From: Lawsonella clevelandensis
GTDB lineage: Bacteria; Actinomycetota; Actinomycetes; Mycobacteriales; Mycobacteriaceae
DNA length: 64,000 bases
Direction of reading: 5' to 3'
NCBI RefSeq assembly: GCF_003241315.1
Contig: NZ_QFOZ01000003.1
Location: forward strand, 1 to 64,000
The number at the start of each line of letters is the position of its first letter. Position 1 is the stretch's first letter. The notes beneath the pieces were generated by a model, which searched no databases, was not told the origin of the DNA, and worked only from the letters and a program-made list of their open reading frames with translations. Both the position numbers and the translations under genes were made by a program. Positions 52,227 to 60,877 of the stretch are shown here, piece after piece.

Positions 52227-53977
52227 TGAGTAATCATTTCTACCGCACGAAGCTTCTTCCCCTGCTGTGTGCCCTTCTTCTCCTTGGCGGAACAGTATCG
52301 CTAAACGCATGCACCGCTATCCCCTCCGACACCCCGCCGCAATCGCTCGGGCAATTCCGGCGGATGCCCATTACCTTCCATCCTCCCAAACCGCAGCCTG
52401 GGCGCTCCCCGGATCTCCTCCTCCGAGATTTCATTCGTGCAGCTGCAGTCCCCACTGATCAACATGCTGCCGCGCGTCTTTTCCTCACCTCTAAAGGCAA
52501 CGAGGAGTGGAAAAACCACACGACGTTTAAAGTGGTCGATCGTGTGGACGTCAACACCATAGCTACGCCTACTACTGATAGTTTGGTCATGCAGGTGCGT
52601 GCCCGCTCCATGGGAGAAGTCGATAAACAAGGGTCCTTCCGCTCCCATATCTCTACATCGACATTTCAGGTAAAGATGCGTCGTATCAATCGACAATGGC
52701 TCATTGACTGTTTCCCCGATGAACTTCTTGTCGATAAAGAAGCCTTCATGTCTACGTATGAGTCCCAGTCTGTCTACTATCTGGACTCCACAGGATCGCG
52801 CGCTGTCCCTGATCCGCGCTGGCTATATGCGCAAAATAATCGACTGCCAACTATGCTCATGCAGCTTTTGGTGCAGGAGCCGTCACCGCAGCTTCGCACT
52901 GTAGTGAATAGTGAATTATCGCCGTCTGTTCATATTTCCGTAGTTCCCGGAATTCAAGGTAATGGAGTTGACGTTGAGATCTCCAACTATCACTCCACAT
53001 CGGAAACAGCACGTCAACGGCTTGCTGCGCAGATTATTTTCACTTTTGAACGCGCCCGTATTCATGGACCGTTCTACATTAGTGTGAACGGTAGTCCGTT
53101 AGACCCCAACCATCGTGACGGGTGGACACCAGCTGATGTCATTCACTATGACCCCATGTTCGCCACCCATAAGAATCCCGTGCACCTGCACGCCATCACA
53201 TCTGATGGACTGATGAAAGTGACCTCCAACTTGGAACCCGTCAAGGGGCCACTGGGGCACTCGCAGGGTATTCATGCGGCGGCATTCTCGCGTGGGGGCG
53301 GCATGATTGGTGTGGTGGAAGAAGTACGCCATAAACAGCACACTGCACTAGAAGTAAAGATGGGTCCGGTAGGAGGACCACTAGTTTCTGTGATGCGCGG
53401 CAGTCGCTTCTCGCGTCCTACCTGGGGGCCCACTGGTCAAGACATGTGGATCGTGTCCGGTGATGGGCAACTTAACCGTATTACATGGCAAAATGGGCGC
53501 CCCCCACTTGTGACGCGCGTGAACACACACGATCTAAGTAACAAACCTGATTTCAGTACGCTTGCTATTTCTCCAGATGGTGTGCGCATGGCCTACATCT
53601 CTGGAGGGAAACTCTTTATTGCCACCGTCTATAACGGCCGCAATGGTGATGTAGCGCTTAAGAATCCACGGCGTATCTATGTTTCCGGGGATGAAGTTGT
53701 CCTATCACTTGCCTGGCGAACTGCGACAACACTTATTGTCGGCGGTTCGTTAACAGATCAACCAGTACTGATGATGTCCGTTGACGGTGCCTCCATCACC
53801 CCCTTGGGAGTCCGTAACGTCACTGCGCCCGTGTCGGTTGTTGTCGCTAATCCCAGTGGCGTGTACGTACAGGACAGTCGTGATGTGATGCGGCTTGAGC
53901 AAGGGTCGGAAGGCTTCTGGCAAGATGTGCCAGCGTTAGTGAATTCCTCCCACGCCATTCCAGTACTGGAAGGCTGA
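52226..53977 (+). CDS. lpqB: lipoprotein LpqB, MtrAB modulator
   Basis: Cell-surface lipoprotein of 583 residues that interacts with the MtrB sensor domain. The N-terminus has a lipoprotein signal with the lipobox LNAC (cysteine at about residue 29). A GerMN-like middle (about 60-310) precedes a β-propeller LpqB domain (about 330-583; SPDGVRMAYISGG). The ATG overlaps the mtrB TGA by one base, so the pair is coupled. The mtrA-mtrB-lpqB order is conserved in the whole order. Confidence 0.93.
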   Translation: MSNHFYRTKLLPLLCALLLLGGTVSLNACTAIPSDTPPQSLGQFRRMPITFHPPKPQPGRSPDLLLRDFIRAAAVPTDQHAAARLFLTSKGNEEWKNHTTFKVVDRVDVNTIATPTTDSLVMQVRARSMGEVDKQGSFRSHISTSTFQVKMRRINRQWLIDCFPDELLVDKEAFMSTYESQSVYYLDSTGSRAVPDPRWLYAQNNRLPTMLMQLLVQEPSPQLRTVVNSELSPSVHISVVPGIQGNGVDVEISNYHSTSETARQRLAAQIIFTFERARIHGPFYISVNGSPLDPNHRDGWTPADVIHYDPMFATHKNPVHLHAITSDGLMKVTSNLEPVKGPLGHSQGIHAAAFSRGGGMIGVVEEVRHKQHTALEVKMGPVGGPLVSVMRGSRFSRPTWGPTGQDMWIVSGDGQLNRITWQNGRPPLVTRVNTHDLSNKPDFSTLAISPDGVRMAYISGGKLFIATVYNGRNGDVALKNPRRIYVSGDEVVLSLAWRTATTLIVGGSLTDQPVLMMSVDGASITPLGVRNVTAPVSVVVANPSGVYVQDSRDVMRLEQGSEGFWQDVPALVNSSHAIPVLEG

Positions 53978-53986
53978 TAGAACGCC

Positions 53987-54868
53987 GTGACATTCTCTGC
54001 CGGCCAAGGGCTGCACGAATTACTTGTGCCAGTGCGGTGTGCTGGCTGCGGTGCCCCAGGAGTGGACTGGTGCGAAAAGTGTCACAAACATCTTGCTGGT
54101 CCACCGCGCCGTATCCATCCGCGAGTAGCTATTCCCTGCCCCGTGTGGAGTATTTCACCCTATAGCGGTCCAGTTGCCGCAGGTATAGTCGCTCTCAAGG
54201 AAGATCGACGGCAAGCGTTAGCACAGCCATTCGGGCAAGCATTAGCGCATGCTGCGGCACAGTTAGTTGCAGCGGGGGAGATTCTGCACCCGGCGGAGAG
54301 GCCGTGGCTACTTGTACCGGCCCCGTCTACTGCCCTTTCTATACGGGAACGCGGATTCCACCATGTGCGTGAAATAGCTGAGGCTATGGCCCATACGTTG
54401 CAGGGGGCACAGTATGACCAGCTTTCTCAGGGTATTCAGTCTGTTCAGCCTGTTCAGTGGAAACACCCGAGTGGGCAGTGTGATGGGCAAACTGCCTCGC
54501 TTGACGCACTGTTGGGAGGCATATCAGGGGAGATAGTTGTGGCGGATGTTCTCCAGGCTGCCCCGCATACTGATGCCGTGGGGCTTACTGCCACTCAAAG
54601 GCGTGACAATCTGGCGGGCACTATTACGTGTCATACGCAGGTAGTAGAGCAGTTGGAGCACCTTGCAGAAACTATAACGTCACCCCAGATGACGTCTGCT
54701 CCAACAATTTCTAGCAGTAGTGGAATACCGCAAAAAAGAGTATCTCGCTGGGAAATTCTGCTTGTGGATGATGTGACAACAACTGGTGCCACTATAGCGG
54801 AGTGTTTTTTCGCCTTGCATAACTGTGGTTTACGCCTCCGAGGTGCATTAACTCTGTGCGCGGCGTAG
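53987..54868 (+). CDS. ComF-family phosphoribosyltransferase-like protein
   Basis: The 293-residue product has an N-terminal zinc ribbon (Cys18, Cys21, Cys29, Cys32) and a C-terminal type I PRTase fold with the PRPP loop LLVDDVTTTGATI. In naturally competent species ComF helps DNA uptake; in Mycobacteriales its role is unknown. It is longer than typical ComF (about 220-240) because of an insertion of some 60 residues before the PRPP loop, including Gln/Val-rich and Ser-rich runs. GTG at 53987, 9 bp after lpqB. Confidence 0.82.
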   Translation: MTFSAGQGLHELLVPVRCAGCGAPGVDWCEKCHKHLAGPPRRIHPRVAIPCPVWSISPYSGPVAAGIVALKEDRRQALAQPFGQALAHAAAQLVAAGEILHPAERPWLLVPAPSTALSIRERGFHHVREIAEAMAHTLQGAQYDQLSQGIQSVQPVQWKHPSGQCDGQTASLDALLGGISGEIVVADVLQAAPHTDAVGLTATQRRDNLAGTITCHTQVVEQLEHLAETITSPQMTSAPTISSSSGIPQKRVSRWEILLVDDVTTTGATIAECFFALHNCGLRLRGALTLCAA

Positions 54869-54950
54869 GCGGCGCATACCTACCGACAAGAAGTTAAATA
54901 ATAGTTGTGGCAACCCAAAGAACTCTTCTGCAAACCCAGCTACATTGGGA

Positions 54951-55050
54951 GGTGAAGGGACCGAGATGCTCTGTAGAGGTACTCGGGAGCTTCAGTACCA
55001 CCGACGCCACCGTGGACAGCGGCAACCGTTAGTGGACCGCGGGCGGTGGC
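54951..55050 (+). promoter_or_regulatory. two-hairpin leader upstream of hpf
   Basis: An imperfect stem spans 54951-54999: GGT/ACC, GAAG/CTTC and CCGAG/CTCGG (54961-54965 with 54982-54986). A second stem pairs GCCACCG (55006-55012) with CGGTGGC (55044-55050), ending 6 bases before the AGGAGG of hpf. The second stem could limit ribosome access. No riboswitch class is recognised. Confidence 0.45.
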
Positions 55051-55082
55051 CCGTACAGGAGGTTTGTCATGTCGAAGCGTGA
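54966..55082 (+). CDS. possible arginine-rich leader ORF overlapping hpf
   Basis: An ATG at 54966 behind AAGGGA opens a 38-codon frame with at least eight arginines, ending at TGA 55080-55082, inside the first codons of hpf and out of frame with it. It runs through both leader hairpins, so translating it would unfold them. It may be chance; conservation would decide. Confidence 0.3.
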   Translation: MLCRGTRELQYHRRHRGQRQPLVDRGRWPVQEVCHVEA

Positions 55083-55809
55083 TTCCATCCAGGAAGACGA
55101 CCAAGAACACTTCGGACTGCCCACTGAGGCGGAGGAAGACGAAGGTCTCGTTCCTAACGCCCAAGTTATTATTCACGGGCGCAATGTTGAAGTGCCGGAG
55201 CATTTTGCTCGCCGCATTAAGAGCAAGCTGGCTCGCCTAGAACGACTCGATCCCAGCATTATGCGATTTGAGGTAGAGCTTCGTCACGAAAAGAATCCGC
55301 GTCAGTCTCGCGTTCGCGACCGGATAGAGATTACTGGCCACCGCAAGGGCGCCCCCGTGCGTGCTGAAGCGGCGGAAGATAGCTTCTATGCGGCACTCGA
55401 GTCCGCCTGCGACAAGCTTGAGCGTTCCCTTCATAAGGTGAAGGCACGCCGTCGCATTGCACGGTCTGGCCACCGCACTCCCACTTCTTTGCACGAGGCA
55501 TCTGCAGCATTTGTAGATGATGATGTGAAGGCGATCAAAGTTGACAATAAAGATGCCGCTACACGTGCTACTGAAGCAGACTTTGGTGAGGTAGATACCT
55601 ATGCGGATCTTGTTGAGGATGATCTCCCCGGGCGTATTGTGCGTCGCAAAGTCCACCCGGATGATCCCATGACGGTAGATGATGCCCTGTACCAAATGGA
55701 GCTAGTGGGGCATGATTTCTTCCTCTTCCACAACTCTGAAACTGATAAGCCGTGCGTGGTTTACCGCCGTCGAGCCTATGATTATGGATTAATTACCCTC
55801 GGCGAATAA
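55069..55809 (+). CDS. hpf: long-form ribosome hibernation promoting factor
   Basis: Long HPF of 246 residues. The N-terminal S30AE domain (about 24-125: VIIHGRNVEVPEHFARRIKSKLARLERL) binds the 30S decoding region. The C-terminal domain (about 180-246: RRKVHPDDPMTVDDALYQMELVGHDFFLF) dimerises ribosomes into 100S particles. ATG at 55069 after AGGAGG. A structured leader precedes it and a terminator follows, so it is probably its own transcript, as expected for a stress-controlled gene. Confidence 0.93.
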   Translation: MSKRDSIQEDDQEHFGLPTEAEEDEGLVPNAQVIIHGRNVEVPEHFARRIKSKLARLERLDPSIMRFEVELRHEKNPRQSRVRDRIEITGHRKGAPVRAEAAEDSFYAALESACDKLERSLHKVKARRRIARSGHRTPTSLHEASAAFVDDDVKAIKVDNKDAATRATEADFGEVDTYADLVEDDLPGRIVRRKVHPDDPMTVDDALYQMELVGHDFFLFHNSETDKPCVVYRRRAYDYGLITLGE

Positions 55810-55837
55810 TGTAAATCGCGAATAATCAGTAAGATAG

Positions 55838-55869
55838 AGACCGGCTGTATTTACCAGTGCAGCCGGTCT
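55838..55869 (+). terminator. terminator after hpf
   Basis: AGACCGGCTG (55838-55847) pairs with CAGCCGGTCT (55860-55869) over a 12-nt loop, followed by TTATT. It separates hpf from secA. Confidence 0.8.
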
Positions 55870-55935
55870 TTATTCTGTTCACGCAGCAGGACCGAGACAC
55901 CCGTCAAACTGTCAATTCATGAGGACGTTATAACT

Positions 55936-58683
55936 GTGGCTGTTTTGTCGAAGATTCTCCGTGTTGGTGAAGGTCGTGTGGTCAAGCGACTGAGTAAGCT
56001 CGCTGACGATATCGTGTCCATGGAGGACGACTACGCTGACCTAACGGATGACCAACTCCGTGCCAAAACCGAGGAATTCAAGGATCGCATCGCCGACGGC
56101 GAAACTGTCGATGATCTGCTCCCAGAAGCATTCGCAGTGGCTCGTGAGGCTTCCTGGCGCGTCCTTGGGCAGAAGCATTACCCCGTTCAGATTATGGGTG
56201 GTGCCGCCCTCCATGAGGGTCAAGTTGCGGAGATGAAGACCGGTGAAGGTAAGACCCTCACCTGTGTGCTTCCCGCCTACCTTAATGCCCTCGAGGGGAA
56301 GGGCGTTCACATTGTTACTGTGAACGATTACCTCGCCAAACGTGACGCCGAGTGGATGGGTCGTGTGCACCGCTTCCTCGGCCTTGAGGTGGGTGTCATT
56401 CTCTCCGACATGGAGCCGGAGGAGCGTCGCAAAGCATACAACGCCGACATCACCTACGGCACAAACAACGAGTTTGGCTTCGACTATCTGCGCGACAATA
56501 TGGCGCACTCCACTGATGACCTGGTGCAGCGTGAACACCATTACGCCATCGTGGACGAAGTTGACTCTATCCTCATTGACGAAGCCCGTACTCCTCTTAT
56601 TATTTCTGGCCCCTCCGACTCCTCTAGCCAGTGGTATCAAGAATTTGCCCGCCTTGCTCCCATGATGGAGAAGGATAAACACTACGAAGTTGATATTCGG
56701 AAACGTACCGTCGGTATCACTGAAGCTGGTGTGGCTTTCGTCGAAGACCAACTAGGCATCGATAACCTCTACGAATCTGCGAACTCCCCCCTAGTGTCCT
56801 ACCTCAACAACTCCATCAAGGCGAAGGAACTCTTCACCCGCGATAAGGACTACATGGTTGTTGACGGTGAAGTTCTTATTATTGACGAATTCACTGGCCG
56901 TGCACTGGCAGGACGCCGCTACAACGAGGGCATGCACCAGGCTATTGAGGCCAAAGAAGGGGTAGAGGTAAAGGCAGAAAACCAGACCCTCGCCACCATC
57001 ACCCTGCAGAACTACTTCCGTATGTACGACAAACTCGCCGGTATGACGGGTACTGCAGAAACGGAAGCAGCCGAGCTGCACCAAATCTACAAACTTGGCG
57101 TGGTACCTATCCCCACCAATAAGCCACTTATCCGTAAGGATCAACGCGACCTCATCTACAAGACGCAGGAAGCTAAGTTTGAGGCTGTCGCCGACGACAT
57201 TGCGGAACGCCACGAAAAAGGCCAGCCGGTGCTGGTCGGTACCGTTTCCGTGGAACGCTCCGAATATCTCTCCAAGTTGCTGCAGAAGCGCGGCATTAAG
57301 CACAATGTTTTGAACGCTAAGCGCAACGCGGAAGAAGCCTTGACCGTTGCTTCCGCCGGCCGTGTTGGCGCCGTCACCGTGTCTACGAACATGGCTGGTC
57401 GTGGTACGGACATCGTGCTCGGTGGTAACCCCGATGTGCTTACTGACGCCGCTCTTCGTAAACGTGGCCTAGACCCCGTTGAAGATGAAGAAGCCTATCA
57501 GCAGGCATGGGAACAAGAGATTATCAACCAGCGTAAGAAAGCTGAAGAAGCAGCGGAGAAGGTTCGCGAAGTAGGCGGCCTGTACGTTATTGGTACGGAG
57601 CGTCACGAATCTCGTCGTATTGATAACCAGCTGCGTGGTCGTTCTGGCCGTCAGGGAGACCCCGGCGAAACTCGTTTCTACCTTTCCCTGGGTGACGATC
57701 TTATGCGCCGCTTTAATGGCCGCGCTGTCGAAACCCTCATGGAGCGCCTGCAGGTACCGGATAATCAGCCTATTGACTCCCGTATGGTCACGAAGGCTAT
57801 TAAGAATGCACAGACTTCTGTGGAGTCCCAGAACTTCGAAATTCGTAAGAATGTTCTGAAGTACGACGATGTGCAGAATAAACAGCGTCAAGTTATCTAC
57901 GCCGAACGCAAGCGCATTCTGGAAGGCGAAGACTTACAGGAACAAGTTGAAGCAATGCTCGACGAAGTTCTGGAAGCCTACGTCAAGGGTGCCACTGAGA
58001 ACGGGTACGTGGAAGACTGGGATCTTGATTCCCTATGGACGGCACTCCGCCAGCTTTACCCAGTGGGTATTGACTACCAGGATCTTATTGACGGCGATGA
58101 ATATGGCCAGCCCGGAGACCTTACCGCCGAAGAACTCCTGCTCGCTATCCGTGCAGATGCACGTGCCGCCTACGAGGCCCGCGAAGAAGCCATCGAGGCT
58201 ATTGGCGGCGACGATGCCATGCGGCAAGTAGAGCGTTCCGTTCTCCTACAGGTCCTCGACCGCAAGTGGCGTGAACACCTCTACGAGATGGATTACTTGA
58301 AGGAAGGCATTGGCCTCCGTGCCATGGCGCAGCGTGACCCGCTGACGGAATACCAGCGTGAAGGTTACGAAATGTTCGACACCATGATGGACGGCTTGAA
58401 AGAAGAGTCTATCGCCTACTTGTTCTCGGTGGGTGTGGAGCCGGCAGACAATCGTACCGACGCCCAGCGTCGCGCTGACGAAGAAGCCCTGCGGAAGACA
58501 ATTCGTGCAAAAGGCGAAGCGAAAGCCGCTCTGCGTGCCGCTGCCATGAGCCTGGCCGGACCCAATGAACAAGGGGATCTGTCCAGTAACCAAGAGGAGC
58601 AGCAGCCTGTGCCGCGGTCACGTGCACAGCGTCGTGCCGCCAAGCGTGCTACCCGCAAGAAGGGTAATATTCGCCAAAAGTAA
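55936..58683 (+). CDS. secA: preprotein translocase ATPase SecA1
   Basis: Motor of the general Sec export pathway, 915 residues. Walker A MKTGEGKT has Lys106; the DEAD motif appears as DEVDSILIDEARTPL (about 210-224). The preprotein cross-linking domain, NMAGRGTDIVLGG and RGRSGRQGDPG motifs are intact. The C-terminus is Arg/Lys-rich (AQRRAAKRATRKKG) and has no zinc-binding SecB site, as usual in actinobacteria. GTG at 55936. It is the housekeeping SecA1 by length and position. Confidence 0.97.
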   Translation: MAVLSKILRVGEGRVVKRLSKLADDIVSMEDDYADLTDDQLRAKTEEFKDRIADGETVDDLLPEAFAVAREASWRVLGQKHYPVQIMGGAALHEGQVAEMKTGEGKTLTCVLPAYLNALEGKGVHIVTVNDYLAKRDAEWMGRVHRFLGLEVGVILSDMEPEERRKAYNADITYGTNNEFGFDYLRDNMAHSTDDLVQREHHYAIVDEVDSILIDEARTPLIISGPSDSSSQWYQEFARLAPMMEKDKHYEVDIRKRTVGITEAGVAFVEDQLGIDNLYESANSPLVSYLNNSIKAKELFTRDKDYMVVDGEVLIIDEFTGRALAGRRYNEGMHQAIEAKEGVEVKAENQTLATITLQNYFRMYDKLAGMTGTAETEAAELHQIYKLGVVPIPTNKPLIRKDQRDLIYKTQEAKFEAVADDIAERHEKGQPVLVGTVSVERSEYLSKLLQKRGIKHNVLNAKRNAEEALTVASAGRVGAVTVSTNMAGRGTDIVLGGNPDVLTDAALRKRGLDPVEDEEAYQQAWEQEIINQRKKAEEAAEKVREVGGLYVIGTERHESRRIDNQLRGRSGRQGDPGETRFYLSLGDDLMRRFNGRAVETLMERLQVPDNQPIDSRMVTKAIKNAQTSVESQNFEIRKNVLKYDDVQNKQRQVIYAERKRILEGEDLQEQVEAMLDEVLEAYVKGATENGYVEDWDLDSLWTALRQLYPVGIDYQDLIDGDEYGQPGDLTAEELLLAIRADARAAYEAREEAIEAIGGDDAMRQVERSVLLQVLDRKWREHLYEMDYLKEGIGLRAMAQRDPLTEYQREGYEMFDTMMDGLKEESIAYLFSVGVEPADNRTDAQRRADEEALRKTIRAKGEAKAALRAAAMSLAGPNEQGDLSSNQEEQQPVPRSRAQRRAAKRATRKKGNIRQK

Positions 58684-58724
58684 CGTGTGCTAGTCGCCGT
58701 TACCCACGGGTTACAACCAGCGTA

Positions 58725-58761
58725 AAGGTGGGAGATCAGCATCATGCCGATCTCCCACCTT
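58725..58761 (+). terminator. terminator after secA
   Basis: AAGGTGGGAGATC (58725-58737) pairs with GATCTCCCACCTT (58749-58761); the 11-nt loop can itself pair GCAT/ATGC. It serves secA and, in reverse, the convergent Rv3235-like gene. Confidence 0.82.
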
Positions 58762-58828
58762 ATGTATTTATTGTATTTATGTGAGGTAATCCACTCTTTG
58801 ACCAGCCTCATAGAAGCTCACGTGCAGC

Positions 58829-59638
58829 CTAAATGAAGTTGAAGGCTGTCAATCTCCATTTGCTTTCGCGGCGTTCTGCAGCTCCCGCGAATGCTTTCAC
58901 ACGCTTACCGTCCCGATATGTTCCGCATATTTCTACACGCAGATCCGCTTCAGCTGTAATTGCATTACTGGGTTTCGCCTGTTGGCCGGGGCGAAGCGCA
59001 GCATGGTATCCAGGGGGTAATTGTCTTTCCTGTGCACGCGCTTCCGCAGATTCCTGTGGGTTGAGCCGTCGCGCTCGTAGGTGGAGGCGAAGGAGACGTA
59101 ATGGTGCGGGCTGTAATGCGGGTATTCCTGGGTTTGTCTGTGATTGGCCCGTCAGCGTGATAAGAGCGTGATTACGCTCCGCGGAAAAGTGCTCCACATT
59201 ATCCAGAATTTCTGGGGTAACAAAGCTACGAAGATGGCTGAGGGGGCGGCGGCGATCAACGGTTTCTAAAAGTTGCTGGACAACGTGCTGTACGAAAGCA
59301 CTGGATGCGCGATAGTCCTGGGGTTTAAGTGCTTGCCGGAAGAGCTCTGTGGCGTCATTTTGGGTATTGCCGCTTAGCATAGTGGTGATGGTGGATGCGT
59401 CAACGGGTGGGGTAGTGGATGCATCTTTGACGTCTGTCTGCGCATTTTCCGGTGTGGGGGTGTGTGGTGACGCCACAGTAGCGTTGCTGGTGCTACAGGC
59501 CCATGTTGGTTGTTGTGTGTAGGGGTGTGCAAAGCGAAAATTAGTGGTGGACGCGTTAGTGGTGGACGCGGTGGATGCGGCAGACATTGTGGGGTGGGGA
59601 GAGGCTGCGGTGTTGGCGTCGTGGAGGGAACTGGGCAC
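58829..59638 (-). CDS. Rv3235-family (DUF6459) protein
   Basis: A 269-residue product with a low-complexity Thr/Ala/Ser/Pro N-terminus (about 1-90) and a conserved C-terminal domain (about 95-269) that ends in DLRVEICGTYRDGKRVKAFAGAAERRESKWRL. This ending and the place between secA and rsgA match the Rv3235 family I recall from mycobacteria. No enzymatic motif is seen. The start at 59638 is uncertain because the N-terminus is not conserved. Confidence 0.65.
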   Translation of the reverse strand: MPSSLHDANTAASPHPTMSAASTASTTNASTTNFRFAHPYTQQPTWACSTSNATVASPHTPTPENAQTDVKDASTTPPVDASTITTMLSGNTQNDATELFRQALKPQDYRASSAFVQHVVQQLLETVDRRRPLSHLRSFVTPEILDNVEHFSAERNHALITLTGQSQTNPGIPALQPAPLRLLRLHLRARRLNPQESAEARAQERQLPPGYHAALRPGQQAKPSNAITAEADLRVEICGTYRDGKRVKAFAGAAERRESKWRLTAFNFI

Positions 59639-59900
59639 TGATAATCCTTTGCGTAGGTTACTGCGGTGATTATGGCAAAGGCGATGTGTTTGTGGGGGAG
59701 CTACTTTGTGGCTATTTCTTTGGGAAAGGGGGTGGCGGAGTTTTCTGTGCTGCTATAAATGCAGGTTGTAGTGGGTATAAAGGGGTTGTGTGAAGGATAG
59801 CGTCGAATGCTAAAAAGGAAGAAAAATTGTGAAGATGGGGTCTTTGCGTATAAGAGACTCTATGGATGGGGGCTCGGTTGTATACACTGGGAGGGTGACT

Positions 59901-60302
59901 ATGCGCGGATTGATCATAGATTATGCAGGTGTTCTAGAAGGTCCTACTGCTGATGCGGAAAGCTGGAAGCTGCTCCTTTCAGAGCTTCGTATGAATGGCA
60001 TTGGCATTGCGATACTTTCTAACAGTGATTCTTTTGACGTGCCAGCGGACCTAGCCCGGTGGAAAGAAACCGGCTACGTTGACGAGATCGTCTTGTCATC
60101 TGAGATCGGTGTTGAGAAACCCGATTTTGAGGCGTTCTACGCGGCTGCGCGTGCCCTGGGCGAGGACCACAAAGACTGTGTGTGCGTGGATGATTCTATT
60201 GAGAATGTTCACGCGGCTGTCCAAGCGGGCCTCATAGCCGTGCTGCATACAGCGTATGAGCGCACGGAAGCACAACTTCGTCCCCTTTTTAACCTGCACT
60301 AA
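59901..60302 (+). CDS. capless HAD-like hydrolase
   Basis: HAD-fold protein of only 133 residues from ATG 59901, which has GGGAGGG upstream; a frame from 59829 adds 24 unconserved residues. Motif I is IIDYAGVL (Asp7), motif II ILSNSDS, motif III EKPDFEAF and motif IV CVDDSIENV. No room remains for a cap domain, and the second Asp of motif I (DxD) is Ala9, so phosphatase activity is doubtful. Its stop overlaps the DUF6912 start region, and the two are likely an operon. Confidence 0.75.
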   Translation: MRGLIIDYAGVLEGPTADAESWKLLLSELRMNGIGIAILSNSDSFDVPADLARWKETGYVDEIVLSSEIGVEKPDFEAFYAAARALGEDHKDCVCVDDSIENVHAAVQAGLIAVLHTAYERTEAQLRPLFNLH

Positions 60303-60832
60303 TGCGCATCTACATACCGGCAATGCTGACGGATCTCCACCGCTTTGTCGATGATGAGACGGTGCTTGTCCGCGGCGGGACTGCGTTTGCTCTTACCCCC
60401 ACGCTACGGGAACAGTATGTGTCTGATGATGACGAACAACTAGAACATATTGCTTTCCTGGATGCGGCCCGTGCCTCACTTCGTATTTTGACGGGTGCCG
60501 CGGGGGATCCTCTCCCCACGGGGGCAGCGTCACGGAAACGCGTTGTTATTTCCGCAGATGTGGACGATAAATCTGTCACTTGCCGTCCTGATCTCGACTG
60601 TGCAGTAGTGCGTCTAGCGGAGGAAACAATACCTGCTAGCTGTGTTGCTGCTGTCCATGTTGATCTTGATGTGGCCGGTGACGCTGTTACTGCTGCACTT
60701 AATGTTATTGATGCGGCTGACCTGGGGGATGAGGATGCGGAACTTACCGTGGGAGATGCGGAAGATGTTGAATTGGCCTGGTATGCGCCGGAAGAGGTAG
60801 CTTTCCTGCTGGACCTCTCAGAACTGGCCTAG
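60302..60832 (+). CDS. DUF6912 family protein
   Basis: Product of 176 residues starting MRIYIPAMLTDLHRFVDD, the N-terminus typical of the DUF6912/Rv3231c family. The C-terminus is strongly acidic (DLGDEDAELTVGDAEDVELAW) and ends with a helix around APEEVAFLLDLSEL. No catalytic motif is visible. It begins on the last base of the HAD gene stop (TAATG), so translation is coupled. Function unknown. Confidence 0.75.
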   Translation: MRIYIPAMLTDLHRFVDDETVLVRGGTAFALTPTLREQYVSDDDEQLEHIAFLDAARASLRILTGAAGDPLPTGAASRKRVVISADVDDKSVTCRPDLDCAVVRLAEETIPASCVAAVHVDLDVAGDAVTAALNVIDAADLGDEDAELTVGDAEDVELAWYAPEEVAFLLDLSELA

Positions 60833-60877
60833 CTCATTCGGCTAGCCCGGATAATTCGGCTAGCTGTGGTGGTCTTG

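Noticed and set aside
54940..55203. Minus-strand frame opposite the hpf start
   Set aside because: It is antisense to the hpf ribosome site and first codons with no family resemblance; the structured leader explains the region better.
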